From contig CAWDEC010000005.1 of assembly GCA_963801255.1 (NCBI GenBank), forward strand, positions 10,442 through 74,441: DNA of 64,000 bases, read 5' to 3'. This document shows positions 8,221 to 18,332 of this stretch, in pieces (position 1 is the first letter of the stretch; each line of letters starts with the position of its first letter). This stretch comes from JAICXG01 sp963801255 (GTDB lineage Bacteria; Verrucomicrobiota; Verrucomicrobiia; Chthoniobacterales; UBA10450). The notes beneath the pieces are model-generated. The model had not been told where the DNA came from. It searched no databases and saw only the letters and a program-made list of their open reading frames with translations. Position numbers and translations under genes: made by a program.

Positions 8221-8685
8221 ATGTCTTTGGCCAGCCTTCTCACTGCCGAGCAGATTATTCCGGAGATGAAGGCGACGGAACGTTGGCCGGCAATCATCGA
8301 ATTAATCGATCTCCTCGTTACGCAAACGCGCATCGATCCGACGAACCGCGACAGCATCCTCGCTGCACTCAAACAGCGCGAGGAAACCATGAGCACCGGC
8401 ATCGGCTTCGGCATCGCCATTCCCCACGCCTCATCGGAGGCCGTTGAGGAAGTCGTGGCGGCCTTTGGGCGCTCCTTGGAGGGGATTGAGTTCGATGCCC
8501 TGGACAATGCGCCGGTCAGGTTCGTCGTCCTCTTCATTGTGCCAAAGAACCAATTTCAAACTCATCTTCGCACCCTCGCTTCGATCGCGAAGTTTCTGAA
8601 CGATCGTTCCGTGCGCGAACAGCTCGCCGCCGCCGGCACACGAGACCAAATCCTCGCCATCTTCGAAGAGCGCGCGCCGAAGTAG
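8221..8685 (+). CDS. ptsN: PTS EIIA domain protein, nitrogen/fructose type
   Basis: This 154-residue single-domain protein has the EIIA active-site segment GIGFGIAIPHASS; His69 would be the phosphorylated residue. The C-terminal KNQFQTHLRTLASIAKFL also fits the EIIA-Fru/Ntr fold. Stand-alone EIIA-Ntr proteins are regulators rather than sugar transporters. No EIIB/EIIC, HPr or rpoN is nearby, so its partner cannot be inferred. It lies 77 bp upstream of argS on the same strand. Confidence 0.88.
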   Translation: MSLASLLTAEQIIPEMKATERWPAIIELIDLLVTQTRIDPTNRDSILAALKQREETMSTGIGFGIAIPHASSEAVEEVVAAFGRSLEGIEFDALDNAPVRFVVLFIVPKNQFQTHLRTLASIAKFLNDRSVREQLAAAGTRDQILAIFEERAPK

Positions 8686-8762
8686 CGCCTTCTGTCGAGG
8701 TGCGACCTTTGCCCTCCACGCGATACCCTCTTAGGCTGGCGTAATTTTCCCGCACGCCTCGC

Positions 8763-10469
8763 ATGCAAACCTTTCAGTCCTTACTTACCGGCGCACTCGC
8801 CTCTGCTCTCCGCGCGAGCGGGTTGGCCACGGCCGGCGAAGTTGTGCCCGCGACCGACCCGCGTTTTGGCGATTATCAAAGCAACAGTGCGCTCGTCCTT
8901 GCCAAACAGCGCGGAGAAAATCCGAGAAGGCTGGCGCAACAAATCATCGAGCAGCTCGACGTCTCGCCATGGTCTGAGCCACCGGTCGTCGCCGGTGCCG
9001 GATTCATCAACTTCACCCTCAAACCCGAGGCGGTGGCGCAGCGGGTCGGGCAGCTTCTTTCCGACGACCGGCTCGGCGTCCCGCTGGTGGAAACGCTTCA
9101 TCGTATCGTGGTCGATTTCGGTTCGCCTAACGTCGCCAAGCCGATGCACGTCGGCCATATCCGCAGCACGGTGCTCGGTGATGCTCTCGCCCGCATCGCC
9201 AGCTTCCTCGGCCACGACGTCATTCGTGACAATCACATCGGCGACTGGGGCACGCAGTTTGGAATGGTGATTTACGGTTGGAAACATCTCCTCAACCGCG
9301 AAGCTCTGGCGCGCGACCCGATCGCGGAGCTGGTCCGGATTTACAAAGAGACCAACGAGCTTGGAAAAACGGACGAAGCCGTGCGCGAAGCTTGCCGCCA
9401 GGAACTCGTCAGGCTGCAAAACGGCGAAGAGCAAAACCTGCGTATCTGGCGGGAGTGCGTCGCCCTTTCCATGAAGGAATTCGATTCCGCCTACGAAATC
9501 CTCGACATTCATTACGACATTCAGCGGGGGGAAAGCTTCTACAACGATCGTCTCCCCGCGGTTGTCGAGCGTTTGCGCAAGTCCGGTCTCGCGGAAATCA
9601 GCGAAGGAGCCGTTTGCGTTTTCTTTCGCGACATTCCTGAACTGGCTGATCGGCCTGCCATCATCCAGAAGAGCGACGGCGGCTATAACTATGCGACGAC
9701 CGATATCGCGACGATCGATTACCGTCTGAACGATCTCGGTGCCGACACCATCTGGATCGTGACCGGAGCGCCGCAGCAACTGCATTTCAAACAACTCTTT
9801 GAGATCGCCCGGCGCGAGGGTCACAGCGCCGACTTCCGCCACATCACCCACGGGAGCATTCTGGGCGAAGACCGCAAACTCATGAAGACCCGATCGGGCG
9901 ACAACGTTCCCTTGGGTGAGCTGCTCGAGGAGGCGATCGCGCGCGCGGAGAAAATTGTCACGGAAAAAAATCCGGATCTGTCGCCTAACGAAAAGCACGC
10001 CATCGCGCAAATCATCGGTATTGGCGCGGTGAAATACGCCGATCTCTCGCAGTATCGAATGACGGACTACGTTTTCTCCTGGGATCGAATGTTGTCGCTG
10101 CAAGGCAACACCGCGCCCTATCTGCAAAACGCTTACGTCCGTATTCGATCGATCTTTCGCAAAGCCGGCGGAGAATTTCGTCCGCCTGACGAATTGGATT
10201 TGCGCGAGCCGAACGAGCTGGCCCTGGCAAAACGACTCACACAATTCGCCGAAATCGTGCCGCAGGTTTTGAACGATTTCCGTCCCAACCTTTTGGCCAA
10301 CTATCTCTTTGAGCTGGCCAACGCCTTCCATGCTTTTTACGAAGCATGCCCGGTTTTGAAAGCCGAGGAACCGGCGCGCGCGACACGTCTGGCACTTTGC
10401 GAACTGACCGCGCGCATTCTGCAGCACGGCCTGCGATTGTTAGGCATCGGCGTTCCCGAGAAGATGTAA
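8763..10469 (+). CDS. argS: Arginyl-tRNA synthetase
   Basis: This 568-residue class I synthetase charges tRNA-Arg. The N-terminal tRNA-binding domain covers about residues 1-80. The HIGH signature reads HVGH at residues 129-132 (KPMHVGHIRSTVLGD), followed by DNHIGDWGTQFGM. The KMSK-type loop reads LMKTRSGDNV near residue 374, and the C-terminal helical anticodon-binding domain contains NTAPYLQNAYVRIRSI. Length and motif spacing fit the family. The start is ATG 8763. One exact motif (9983, Ser-Pro-Asn-Glu) and two near-copies (9125, 10437) lie inside. Confidence 0.96.
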   Translation: MQTFQSLLTGALASALRASGLATAGEVVPATDPRFGDYQSNSALVLAKQRGENPRRLAQQIIEQLDVSPWSEPPVVAGAGFINFTLKPEAVAQRVGQLLSDDRLGVPLVETLHRIVVDFGSPNVAKPMHVGHIRSTVLGDALARIASFLGHDVIRDNHIGDWGTQFGMVIYGWKHLLNREALARDPIAELVRIYKETNELGKTDEAVREACRQELVRLQNGEEQNLRIWRECVALSMKEFDSAYEILDIHYDIQRGESFYNDRLPAVVERLRKSGLAEISEGAVCVFFRDIPELADRPAIIQKSDGGYNYATTDIATIDYRLNDLGADTIWIVTGAPQQLHFKQLFEIARREGHSADFRHITHGSILGEDRKLMKTRSGDNVPLGELLEEAIARAEKIVTEKNPDLSPNEKHAIAQIIGIGAVKYADLSQYRMTDYVFSWDRMLSLQGNTAPYLQNAYVRIRSIFRKAGGEFRPPDELDLREPNELALAKRLTQFAEIVPQVLNDFRPNLLANYLFELANAFHAFYEACPVLKAEEPARATRLALCELTARILQHGLRLLGIGVPEKM

Positions 10470-10531
10470 CGGCGCTGCCTTCCATGGACGGCCCTGTTCA
10501 AAGTTCGATTCGAACTTAGATTCGCCGTCCT

Positions 10532-13409
10532 GTGAGTACGCCGCGTCCTCGTATTCCTACCGCCACCTACCGGCTACAGTTCAACCGGCATTTCACCTTC
10601 GCGCAGGCACGCCAGATCGTGCCTTATCTCCATTCGTTAGGCGTGAGCGATTGCTATGTCTCGCCTTACTTCCAGGCTCGCGCCGAAAGCCTGCACGGCT
10701 ACGACATTACTGACCACAACAAGCTCAACGCGGCCATCGGCACGCGGAAGGAATACGATGCCTGGGTTGCCGAGCTGCACGCGCACGAGATGGGCCAGCT
10801 GCTGGATTTCGTGCCTAACCATATGGGGATTGGCGAGCCGCAAAACCTTTGGTGGTCCGACGTGCTCGAGAACGGCCCGAGCTCCCCTTACGCCGCTTAC
10901 TTCGATATCGATTGGCAACCGCTAAAGTCGGATCTGCGCGACAAGGTGTTGATTCCCATTCTGGGCGATCAATATGGACGCGTTCTGGAGCGCGGAGAAC
11001 TGAAGGTGCATTACGAAGACGGCCGCTTTTTTCTGCGCTATTTCGAGCATGAATTCCCGATCGCTCCCGGGACCTATCGTCACCTTCTGCAAATCGCGCT
11101 CGACGAATTGGCGGACCACAAGAATGAAGAGTTCTACGCCGAGCTGCAAAGCATCGTGACTGCTCTGGAATATTTGCCGCGACGCACGGAGCACGACCGG
11201 GAGCGGATCGCGGAACGTGCCCGCGAGAAGGAAATCATCAAGCGCCGTCTCGACCGGCGCTGCCAGGAAGCACCGCTCGTGCAGGAAGCAGTTGAGAAAG
11301 CCCTAACAATCATCAATGGCCGGCCGGGCGATTCGCGTAGCTTCGATGCGCTCGACGCGCTCCTGAGCGAGCAGGCTTACCGGCTGGCTTTCTGGCGAGT
11401 GGCAGCGGAAGAGATTAACTACCGGCGCTTCTTCGATATCAACGATCTCGCCGCCATTCGCATGGAAAAGCCGGAGGTCTTCGCCGAGGCGCACCGACTT
11501 GTTCTCAAATTAGTCGCCAGCGGCGCGGTCAGCGGATTGCGAATCGATCACCCGGACGGGCTCTATTTGCCTAACGAATATTTCGAGAAGTTGCAGCAGC
11601 GGGTGGCGCGGGCGCTGCAGGTGGATTTGCCGGTCGATCGCCGCGCCACTTACCTCCTGGTGGAGAAAATCCTCACCGGCGATGAAGAATTGCGCCGCGA
11701 CTGGCCGGTGCACGGCACGACCGGTTACGATTTCATGAACGACGTCATCGGCGTCTTGGTCGACAGCGGCGCGGAGCGCGCGATCACGACCACTTTTCAC
11801 AAATTCATTGGGCATAATTTGCATTTCGGCCATCTCGTTTACGCCAAGAAGCGGCTGGTTATGCGCCTCTCACTCGCCAACGACATCAATGTCCTTGGCG
11901 CGATGTTCGACCGAATCTCGGAGAAAAACCGCTGGTATCGCGATTACACCCTCGATGCTCTCACCCTCGCGGTACAGGAAACGATCGCCTGCTTTCCGGT
12001 TTATCGCACTTACATCGCGCCGAACCGGCCGATCAGCGACACCGATCGCTCCGTCATCGAGCGCGCGATCACCGCGGCGAAGCGGCGCAATCCGGCCTTG
12101 GAAGCATCGGTCTTCGACTTCCTGCGCGACATTCTACTCTTTCGTTTTCCGGAAAACCTCGACCAGGAAGCGCGTGCCGAACATGTCGATTTCGTCCTCA
12201 AGTTTCAGCAAACCACCGGACCGATCATGGCCAAGGGCATGGAGGATACCACCTACTATATTTACAACCGGCTCGCGGCCCTGAACGAAGTCGGCGGCGA
12301 ACCGCAACGCTTTGGCCTGACAGTCGAGAATTTTCATCGCCGGAATCTCGAGCGACAACAGAAATGGCCGGCCAGTCTTCTCGCTACCACGACACACGAC
12401 ACGAAACGCAGTGAAGACGTGCGCGCGCGCATGGCGGTGCTCTCGGAGATGCCGGAGCAATGGCGGAGATCACTAAGCAAATGGCGCGCGCTCAACAAAC
12501 GCTGGAAAAAATCGATCCACGAAAACGAAGCGCCGAGCCGCAACGAAGAATATCTCCTCTACCAAAGCTTGCTTGGCGCCTGGCCGCTCGCACCGTTCCG
12601 CGAGTTCAGTGACGAAGCTCGGGAACAATTCGTCAGGCGCATTCAGGAATACATGGCCAAGGCGCTGAAGGAAGCCAAACTGAATACGAGCTGGGTTCAG
12701 CCTAACGACTTGTGGGATTCAGCGGTGGCGGATTTTATTGCCCGAATTCTCGATCCCTCGCCGAAGAACCGTTTTCTCGACAGCTTCATCCCGCTGGCGG
12801 AAGAAGTGGCGCGAACCGGCGCAATGAACTCGCTCTCGCAAACCCTGCTCAAACTCACTGCGCCTGGCGTGCCGGATATCTATCAAGGTAACGAAATCTG
12901 GGATTTCAGCCTGGTCGATCCCGATAATCGCCGGCCGGTCGATTACGCGAGAGCGAGTCGAAATGTTAGACTCGTTAGGCAAAGCGAAACCGGAAGAAAT
13001 GTTAGGCCATTGGCGTGACGGGCGAATCAAGTTGTTTCTCACCCAGCGGCTGCTGCGTTTACGGCGCGACAATCCCGGACTCTTTCAGCACGGGAGCTAC
13101 GAGCCGCTCATCCCAAGTGGTCAATTTGCCGATTGCTGTGTTGCCTTCGTCCGCGAACACGAGGGAAAATCGCTCGTCGTTCTGGTGCCGCGATTGACCT
13201 CGAAGATCGGGTTTCCGCCAATTGGCCGGGCCTGGGGCGACACGGCGGTACAATTCGCGCACGATTTTGTGGGCCGAAATATTTTTACGGGCGAAATGGT
13301 CAACACGCGGCGTTCGTTTGCCACTTGCTGCAGCATTCGCGTGTTTGCCTTTTGCAGTGTTGAGCAGTTAGGAGAAATCGCCCGACGCAAGTTCAGCTGC
13401 CGTGACTGA
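10532..13409 (+). pseudogene. treY: Maltooligosyl trehalose synthase, interrupted by one extra base
   Basis: A GTG start at 10532 gives 806 residues of a GH13 enzyme that isomerises the reducing end of maltooligosaccharides to trehalose. Motifs include PTATYRLQFNRHFTF, HGYDITDHNKLN, LLDFVPNHMG, GLRIDHPDGLYLP, TTTHDTKRSEDVRAR and LTAPGVPDIYQGNE. At about 12950, directly after RRPVDYA, the frame shifts: skipping one base resumes the expected sequence ERVEMLDSLG and runs to a stop at 13409. Unshifted, the frame ends at 13018 with an unrelated tail. The joined product would be about 958 residues, normal for TreY. No treZ is in the window. The extra base could be a real mutation or a sequence error. 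Four exact motif copies (10634, 11569, 12700, 12972) are present. Confidence 0.9.
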
Positions 13410-14208
13410 AGCGTTCAAAAAATTCAACCGTGGCATGAGAGAAACTTGCAATATTGCGCACCATATCTGCGCCGAAGCTCGCGAACGTGATATGCGGCGA
13501 GGCAATGATCAGCATGGCAACAAGCAACATCAGGTTGCTCAAATAAATGATGACGAGTGAGAAGAACGTCCCGTGATCGCTCAAGTCGGTCTGGTTTTTC
13601 GGGATCATCCAGCAGGTGAAGGTGAGATGAAATGCCCAGGTGGTCCCGACCAATGCGTAAAGTAAGCGGCCGTATGGCTGCACGTTGACGAACAAATTGA
13701 GCGCGCCATAGAGCGCGAGAACCAGGATGCTGTAGAGGGGAAAGAAATAAGGAGCGAGCGCGATAAGAAAGTTATTCTTATCGGTCAGGATGTGTCCGCC
13801 TTCGCGGCCGACTTTGAAGCGGCTAACTCGCCCGCCCATCATCCAAACCCAAAGGGCATGCGTCAGTTCGTGCCCGAAGACGTAGAGCAGAATCGGTCGC
13901 GGCAGACCGAAAAAGGCGATCAACCATAAGACCGCGCCTAACGAAAAGAACCAGAATTCTTCGCCTGCCCAAAGCCGTTCCGCGACCGTGGCGCGGGCGA
14001 AGGATGTAAAAAAAGTCTGGCTCAGGATTGCGCAGACGGGGAGGAGAAAAAGCGCGATAACAAATTTGACCCACTTTGTCGGCACCATCAGTCCGGCCCA
14101 GAGAGGCGCTGCGCGCCGGCTTGGGACGCTGTAGGAAGCCACCTTCACGCGACTGCGCGTCGGTGGACGACGCCTGGCCGGCGACCGGGTGCGGCGGCGT
14201 TGCGCCAT
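13393..14208 (-). CDS. Multi-pass membrane protein with HEXXH, M50-like putative metallopeptidase
   Basis: This 271-residue protein has an Arg/Pro-rich basic cytoplasmic N-terminus (about 35 residues) and about six hydrophobic segments. HELTHALWVW lies within a hydrophobic stretch, the zinc-ligand pattern of membrane-embedded site-2-type proteases. I do not see a clear downstream Asp motif of classic M50 proteins, so proteolytic activity is uncertain. Its start lies 3 bp after the efp stop, so the two are co-transcribed leftward. Its 3' end overlaps the convergent treY tail by 17 bp. One motif copy (13936) is read as Ser-Leu-Gly. Confidence 0.7.
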   Translation of the reverse strand: MAQRRRTRSPARRRPPTRSRVKVASYSVPSRRAAPLWAGLMVPTKWVKFVIALFLLPVCAILSQTFFTSFARATVAERLWAGEEFWFFSLGAVLWLIAFFGLPRPILLYVFGHELTHALWVWMMGGRVSRFKVGREGGHILTDKNNFLIALAPYFFPLYSILVLALYGALNLFVNVQPYGRLLYALVGTTWAFHLTFTCWMIPKNQTDLSDHGTFFSLVIIYLSNLMLLVAMLIIASPHITFASFGADMVRNIASFSHATVEFFERFSHGS

Positions 14209-14211
14209 TCG

Positions 14212-14769
14212 TCAGGCGCGTCCCATGTAGGCGCCGGTGCGGGTATCGATCTTCACCGTTTCGCCTTCGTTGATGAAAAGCGGGACGTTAACCGTCTTGC
14301 CGGTTTCGAGGACGGCGGGTTTGGTCACGTTGCTGGCGGTGTCTCCGCGGACGCCTTCGGGCGCTTCCACGACTTTCAGTTGCACGGAGGACGGCAACTC
14401 CACCTGGACCGGCCGGCCCTCGGTAAAGAGCACTTCAACCGGCAAATTTTCCACGAGATAATCCTTTGCGTCGGTCAGCAGGCTGTCCTGCAAGCTAATC
14501 GTCTCATAGGTCTGCGGATCCATGAAATGATATCCGGTGTTATCCTTGTAACTGAACTCGAGCGTGCTGCGCGAGATGTCGACCAATTCCACTTTGTCGG
14601 TGGAGCCGAAGCGCACATCAGCGCTTTTGCCGGTGTTGAGGTAGCGAATGATCGCCTGGACAAAGGCGCGCAAATTTCCCGGGGTGCGATGATGCACTTC
14701 GAGAACGATGGCGGTGTTGCCGTTGTATTTTATTGCCATTCCTTTGCGGAGATCGTTTGCGGCGGCCAT
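14212..14769 (-). CDS. efp: Elongation factor P with an Asn-containing loop
   Basis: The start at ATG 14769 (MAAANDLRKGMAIKYNG) gives 185 residues, the normal size; the frame is open further upstream but without family similarity. EF-P enters the ribosomal E site and relieves stalling at polyproline. The three beta-barrel domains are complete, with STLEFSYKDN, YHFMDPQTYE, VELPSSVQLKV and DTRTGAYMG. In the first-domain loop, where E. coli has PGKG with modified Lys34, this protein reads HRTPGNLRAF, so Asn32 occupies the modified position. Known Lys or Arg modifications could not occur there. Confidence 0.95.
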   Translation of the reverse strand: MAAANDLRKGMAIKYNGNTAIVLEVHHRTPGNLRAFVQAIIRYLNTGKSADVRFGSTDKVELVDISRSTLEFSYKDNTGYHFMDPQTYETISLQDSLLTDAKDYLVENLPVEVLFTEGRPVQVELPSSVQLKVVEAPEGVRGDTASNVTKPAVLETGKTVNVPLFINEGETVKIDTRTGAYMGRA

Positions 14770-14919
14770 GGTCGGTTGGTGTGTTTGTGATTGTCGGAGA
14801 GCCGCCTTTCTACAACGCCCAATTTCTGAAAGCAACCTTCGGTTGTCCCTTCTGGAGGCAGGATGGTCGCATTTCTCGCTGGCGGTTGCCGGGCCTTCTC
14901 TTTTGCGCCACCTAATCTC

Positions 14920-16167
14920 ATGTCGCATTCGGCTGGCACCGCATCGCAGATCGATCTCAAGGAACTACGGCGGCATTTTCCTGCGCTCCAGCGTGTGCAT
15001 CGGGGTCGGCCGGTCGCGTATTTCGACGGACCGGGCGGCACCCAAGTCCCATCTGCCGTGGCGGAAGCGATGTCGGATTATCTTCTCCATCACAACGCCA
15101 ACACGCATTGGTCGTTTCCCAGCAGTCAGGAAACGGATGCGATGATCGCCGAAGCGCGAAGTGCCCTGGCCGATTTCCTGAACGCCTCGCCTAACGAAGT
15201 CGTCTTTGGCGCCAATATGACCACGCTCACCTTTCACCTCGCCCGCGCCCTGGGCCGCGGTTGGGGACCGACGGACGAGATTGTCATTACCGAACTCGAT
15301 CACCACGCCAACGTGGCGCCCTGGCGCGCCTTGGAGAAGGAACGAGGCCTAACGATTCGAGTGGCGCGCATAATTCCCGAAACCGGTCAGCTCGACTGGA
15401 GCGATCTTGAGCGACAACTGAATCGGCGGACCAAATTGGTCGCGCTCGGTGCGGCCTCAAACGCGCTTGGCAGCATCACTGACGTCCGACGCGCCGGCGA
15501 AATGGTACATGCCATGGGAGCGCAGCTTTTCGTCGATGCTGTGCATTACGCGCCACACCAGTTGGTCGATGTCCGGACGATGGATTGCGATTTCCTCGCC
15601 TGCTCAGCCTATAAATTTTACGGACCACATATCGGTGTTCTCTTTGGCCGAGAGCGGCTTCTCGCCGAGCTGGATTTCCCGAAACTGGCACCCGCACCCA
15701 ACGACGCTCCGGAACGTGCCGAAACCGGCACGCAAAATCATGAGGGGATCGCCGGTGCCGCCGCCGCGGTCGATTTCCTGGCTTCGCTCGTCGGCGGTGA
15801 AGATCGTCGTGCGCGTTTATGCGCGGTTTTCGAGCGGCTGCACACGCAGGGAGCCCAGCTCGTTAGGCAATTATGGAATGGGCTCGGCGCCATCGAGGGA
15901 GTCAGGATCTACGGACCGTCGCCCAACGATCCCCGGACGCCCACTCTTGCCTTCACCGTGGGAAAGATTCCGCCACGTACGGTGGCTGAGGAGTTGGCGG
16001 GCGAAGGGATCTTCGTTTCCGACGGGGACTTCTATGCCAGCAGTGTTATCCAGCGCCTGGGGCTGGAGCCGAATGGCGTGGTTCGCGCTGGGTGTGCCTG
16101 TTACACCAGCGCCGAGGAAGTGGAACGATTGATTGGCGGCGTGCGCCGGATCGCGCGAGGTTCGTGA
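14920..16167 (+). CDS. PLP-dependent class V aminotransferase, cysteine desulfurase-like (VC1184-type)
   Basis: With ATG 14920 (MSHSAGTASQ) the protein has 415 residues. Fold-type I features are present: YFDGPGGTQVPSAVAEAM, NANTHWSFPSS, ITELDHHANVAPW and SAYKFYGPHIG with the PLP-binding Lys. The usual active-site Cys loop of SufS is replaced by VVRAGCACYTSAEEV. This matches the cysteine desulfurase-like subfamily whose substrate is unknown, so sulfur transfer should not be assumed. DUF427 and Nudix genes follow within a few bases, suggesting an operon. Motif copies at 15189, 15347 and 15860 are read as Pro-Asn-Glu, Leu-Thr and Val-Arg. Confidence 0.85.
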   Translation: MSHSAGTASQIDLKELRRHFPALQRVHRGRPVAYFDGPGGTQVPSAVAEAMSDYLLHHNANTHWSFPSSQETDAMIAEARSALADFLNASPNEVVFGANMTTLTFHLARALGRGWGPTDEIVITELDHHANVAPWRALEKERGLTIRVARIIPETGQLDWSDLERQLNRRTKLVALGAASNALGSITDVRRAGEMVHAMGAQLFVDAVHYAPHQLVDVRTMDCDFLACSAYKFYGPHIGVLFGRERLLAELDFPKLAPAPNDAPERAETGTQNHEGIAGAAAAVDFLASLVGGEDRRARLCAVFERLHTQGAQLVRQLWNGLGAIEGVRIYGPSPNDPRTPTLAFTVGKIPPRTVAEELAGEGIFVSDGDFYASSVIQRLGLEPNGVVRAGCACYTSAEEVERLIGGVRRIARGS

Positions 16168-16170
16168 TCT

Positions 16171-16449
16171 ATGAAAGCAACCTGGCAAGGCGCGACCCTG
16201 GCGGAAAGCGACGACACCGTCGTCGTGGAAGGCAATCATTATTTTCCGCCTGACTCACTCCAACGCGAATACTTTCGCGAAAGCAACGAACACACTCATT
16301 GTCCGTGGAAAGGCGAGGCTAGTTACTACGATATCGTTGTGAATGGTGCGACGAACGATGGTGCGGCCTGGTATTATCCCGCGCCGTTGGAAGCCGCGGC
16401 CAACATCAAGGATCGAGTAGCCTTTTGGAACGGTGTCGTTGTCGACTGA
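16171..16449 (+). CDS. DUF427 domain protein
   Basis: This 92-residue protein shows the DUF427 pattern: an N-terminal WQGATLAESDDTVVVEGNHY strand pair, THCPWKGEASYYDI, AAWYYPAP and VAFWNGVVVD at the end. DUF427 proteins are small beta-rich proteins of unknown biochemical role. The gene starts 3 bp after the aminotransferase stop, and its last 17 bp overlap the start of the Nudix gene. Confidence 0.9.
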   Translation: MKATWQGATLAESDDTVVVEGNHYFPPDSLQREYFRESNEHTHCPWKGEASYYDIVVNGATNDGAAWYYPAPLEAAANIKDRVAFWNGVVVD

Positions 16450-16957
16450 TGGCCTAACGAATATAGGTCGGTCCGGAGATTCGCGAGTCAGCGCCGGCCT
16501 GCTCATGTTCCGCCGGATGGGTGAGAGTCTCGAGTTCTTCCTCGTGCATCCGGGCGGGCCGTTTTTTGCTCGGAAGGACGAAGGCGCCTGGACTATTCCC
16601 AAAGGGGAAGCACTCCCCGATGAGGACCTGTCTGTTCGTGCTCGAATCGAATTTATTGAGGAGGTTGGCTTCGAGCCGATCGGCGACCTGGTCTCGTTAG
16701 GCTGGGTCCGGCAGAAAGGTGGAAAGACGGTTTATGCCTGGGCTTTCGAGGGTGAGCTGCCCGCCGATTTTACGATTCACTCCAACACGTTCGAACTGGA
16801 ATGGCCACCGCGCTCGGGTAAACGACAGACCTTTCCTGAGGTTGATCGCGGGGAGTGGTTTCCCGACGCTCTGGCACGTCAAAAGATCAATCCCGCCCAG
16901 GTGCCGTTGCTCGATCGGTTGCGGAGCGCGATCTCAGTTAGTCCTGGGAATCAGTGA
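16433..16957 (+). CDS. Nudix hydrolase
   Basis: This 174-residue protein starts at GTG 16433 inside the end of the DUF427 gene, so translation may be coupled. The Nudix box reads GEALPDE, then seven residues, then IEFIEEVGF, where the usual Arg before the first Glu is Ile; the metal-binding Glu residues are intact. WTIPKGE and SLGWVRQKGGKTVYAW fit the AP4A/NTP-type Nudix fold. The substrate cannot be predicted from sequence alone. Motif copies at 16452 and 16694 are read as Leu-Thr and Ser-Leu-Gly. The latter is the last exact copy before a 6.2-kb desert. Confidence 0.88.
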   Translation: MSLSTDGLTNIGRSGDSRVSAGLLMFRRMGESLEFFLVHPGGPFFARKDEGAWTIPKGEALPDEDLSVRARIEFIEEVGFEPIGDLVSLGWVRQKGGKTVYAWAFEGELPADFTIHSNTFELEWPPRSGKRQTFPEVDRGEWFPDALARQKINPAQVPLLDRLRSAISVSPGNQ

Positions 16958-17174
16958 GCAGACTTCGCGCGAGTCGCGCTCGGTGAACTGGCCATGACCT
17001 GACGCCGCCCAGACAGTGACCTCCGAACGGGTGCGGGCGATCAAGGACCTGGATATGCCGACTTTCGAGCGGCGAAAGACCTTCTCAATTCCAAACATTC
17101 CCGCCGAGTTGATCTTTCGCGGACGATTTCGGTCTCCATCAGACAAGTGTCCCAAAGCGTGCGAATTCGTTCTT

Positions 17175-18272
17175 ATGCTGAAACATGCCGTGCGCGACGC
17201 GGTCAAGATCGATCTCAGCGCACTGCGGGCGATTTCCTCCTTGCCCTGCGTGTGCGGAGTCGCGCTGACTCTGGCGCTCGGCCTTTGGTTGCAACGTCCG
17301 ACCTTTGGAATGGTTGCGGCATTTGGTGCGATGTCGGTCGGCTTTGGCGCTTATCATATTCTCGGTAGCTCACGCAATCTTCCGCTGCTCTGGGCCAGCC
17401 TCGGAATGGGCTTTTCGGCCGCAGTCGGCTCACTCATCCCGCACAACGCGCTTGGCCTCGCGATCAATGCTATCTCTGTCGGCGCAGTCTATGGTCTCCT
17501 CACCGCGCTCGGTCCGGGAGTCACCTGGATCGCCTTGCAGTGCGGGATCGCGGCCCTTGTTGCCACCGGATATCCAACCGGAGTGACTAATGCCCTCGGT
17601 CGTGCCTTGCTGGTTACCAGCGGCGGACTCTTGCAGATGGGAACTGTAATCCTGTTTCGCCAGCTTAGCTTTTATTTTCGTCCGCCAGTTGCCTACCAGG
17701 ATGTCTTTCGCGGAGTAAGACCTGCGGTCGAAACCCTGCGCCAGAACATTGATTGGAAAGCGATCCCGTTTCGTTATGCTTTAAAACTCGCCTGCACCCT
17801 CGGACTTGCCGCCGCGCTCGCCCGCCTGCTGGGTTTGCCCAATGGATACTGGGCGCCGATGACTGCGCTTCTCGTCTTGCGCACGAATCTTCTTGAAACA
17901 CTCAGTCGCGGTTTGGCGCGACTTATAGGCACTCTCCTGGGTGCGGGTTTGGCCACCTTTCTTGCCGCGACATTCCGGCCTGATCTTACCAGCCTGAGCG
18001 TGCTGGTCGTTATCTTTGCCTGGCTTTGTTATTCCGTGGTCACTGTTAACTACGGCGCTTTTAGTATCTGTATCACGACCTATATTGCCTTTCTTCTGGC
18101 CCTGGCCGGGTTACCTGAAGGTCAGGTCGCCTTCTACCGCGTGGCCAATACGACGCTCGGCGGCGGCCTTGCCTTGCTCTTCGCTCTTCCAGCCTTGCTG
18201 AGGTATCGAAAGCGAGCGCGTCCCGGGTCCAGAGAGTTCGACGCCATAGATCGCTGTCTCGAGGCACCGTGA
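17175..18272 (+). CDS. FUSC-like multi-pass inner-membrane protein
   Basis: With ATG 17175 (MLKHAVRDAVKIDL) the protein has 365 residues; the frame is open 53 codons further upstream with no supporting features. It has two hydrophobic halves of several membrane segments separated by a soluble region (YQDVFRGVRPAVETLRQNI). The second half shows YWAPMTALLVLRTN, then RGLARLIGTLLGAGLAT, the FUSC signature of YccS/AaeB-type exporters. The large cytoplasmic C-terminal domain of those proteins is absent. It lies in the first motif-free region. The 217-bp gap before it holds nothing recognisable. Confidence 0.75.
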   Translation: MLKHAVRDAVKIDLSALRAISSLPCVCGVALTLALGLWLQRPTFGMVAAFGAMSVGFGAYHILGSSRNLPLLWASLGMGFSAAVGSLIPHNALGLAINAISVGAVYGLLTALGPGVTWIALQCGIAALVATGYPTGVTNALGRALLVTSGGLLQMGTVILFRQLSFYFRPPVAYQDVFRGVRPAVETLRQNIDWKAIPFRYALKLACTLGLAAALARLLGLPNGYWAPMTALLVLRTNLLETLSRGLARLIGTLLGAGLATFLAATFRPDLTSLSVLVVIFAWLCYSVVTVNYGAFSICITTYIAFLLALAGLPEGQVAFYRVANTTLGGGLALLFALPALLRYRKRARPGSREFDAIDRCLEAP

Positions 18273-18332
18273 AGCAGGTCAACTGCAGGAATGACCATGG
18301 CAGCCTCCAGACGTCAGCTTAGATTCAGGAAC

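Noticed and set aside
8781..10427. 548-residue ORF antisense to argS
   Set aside because: It is a shadow of the GC-skewed argS codon pattern; argS has every synthetase motif.
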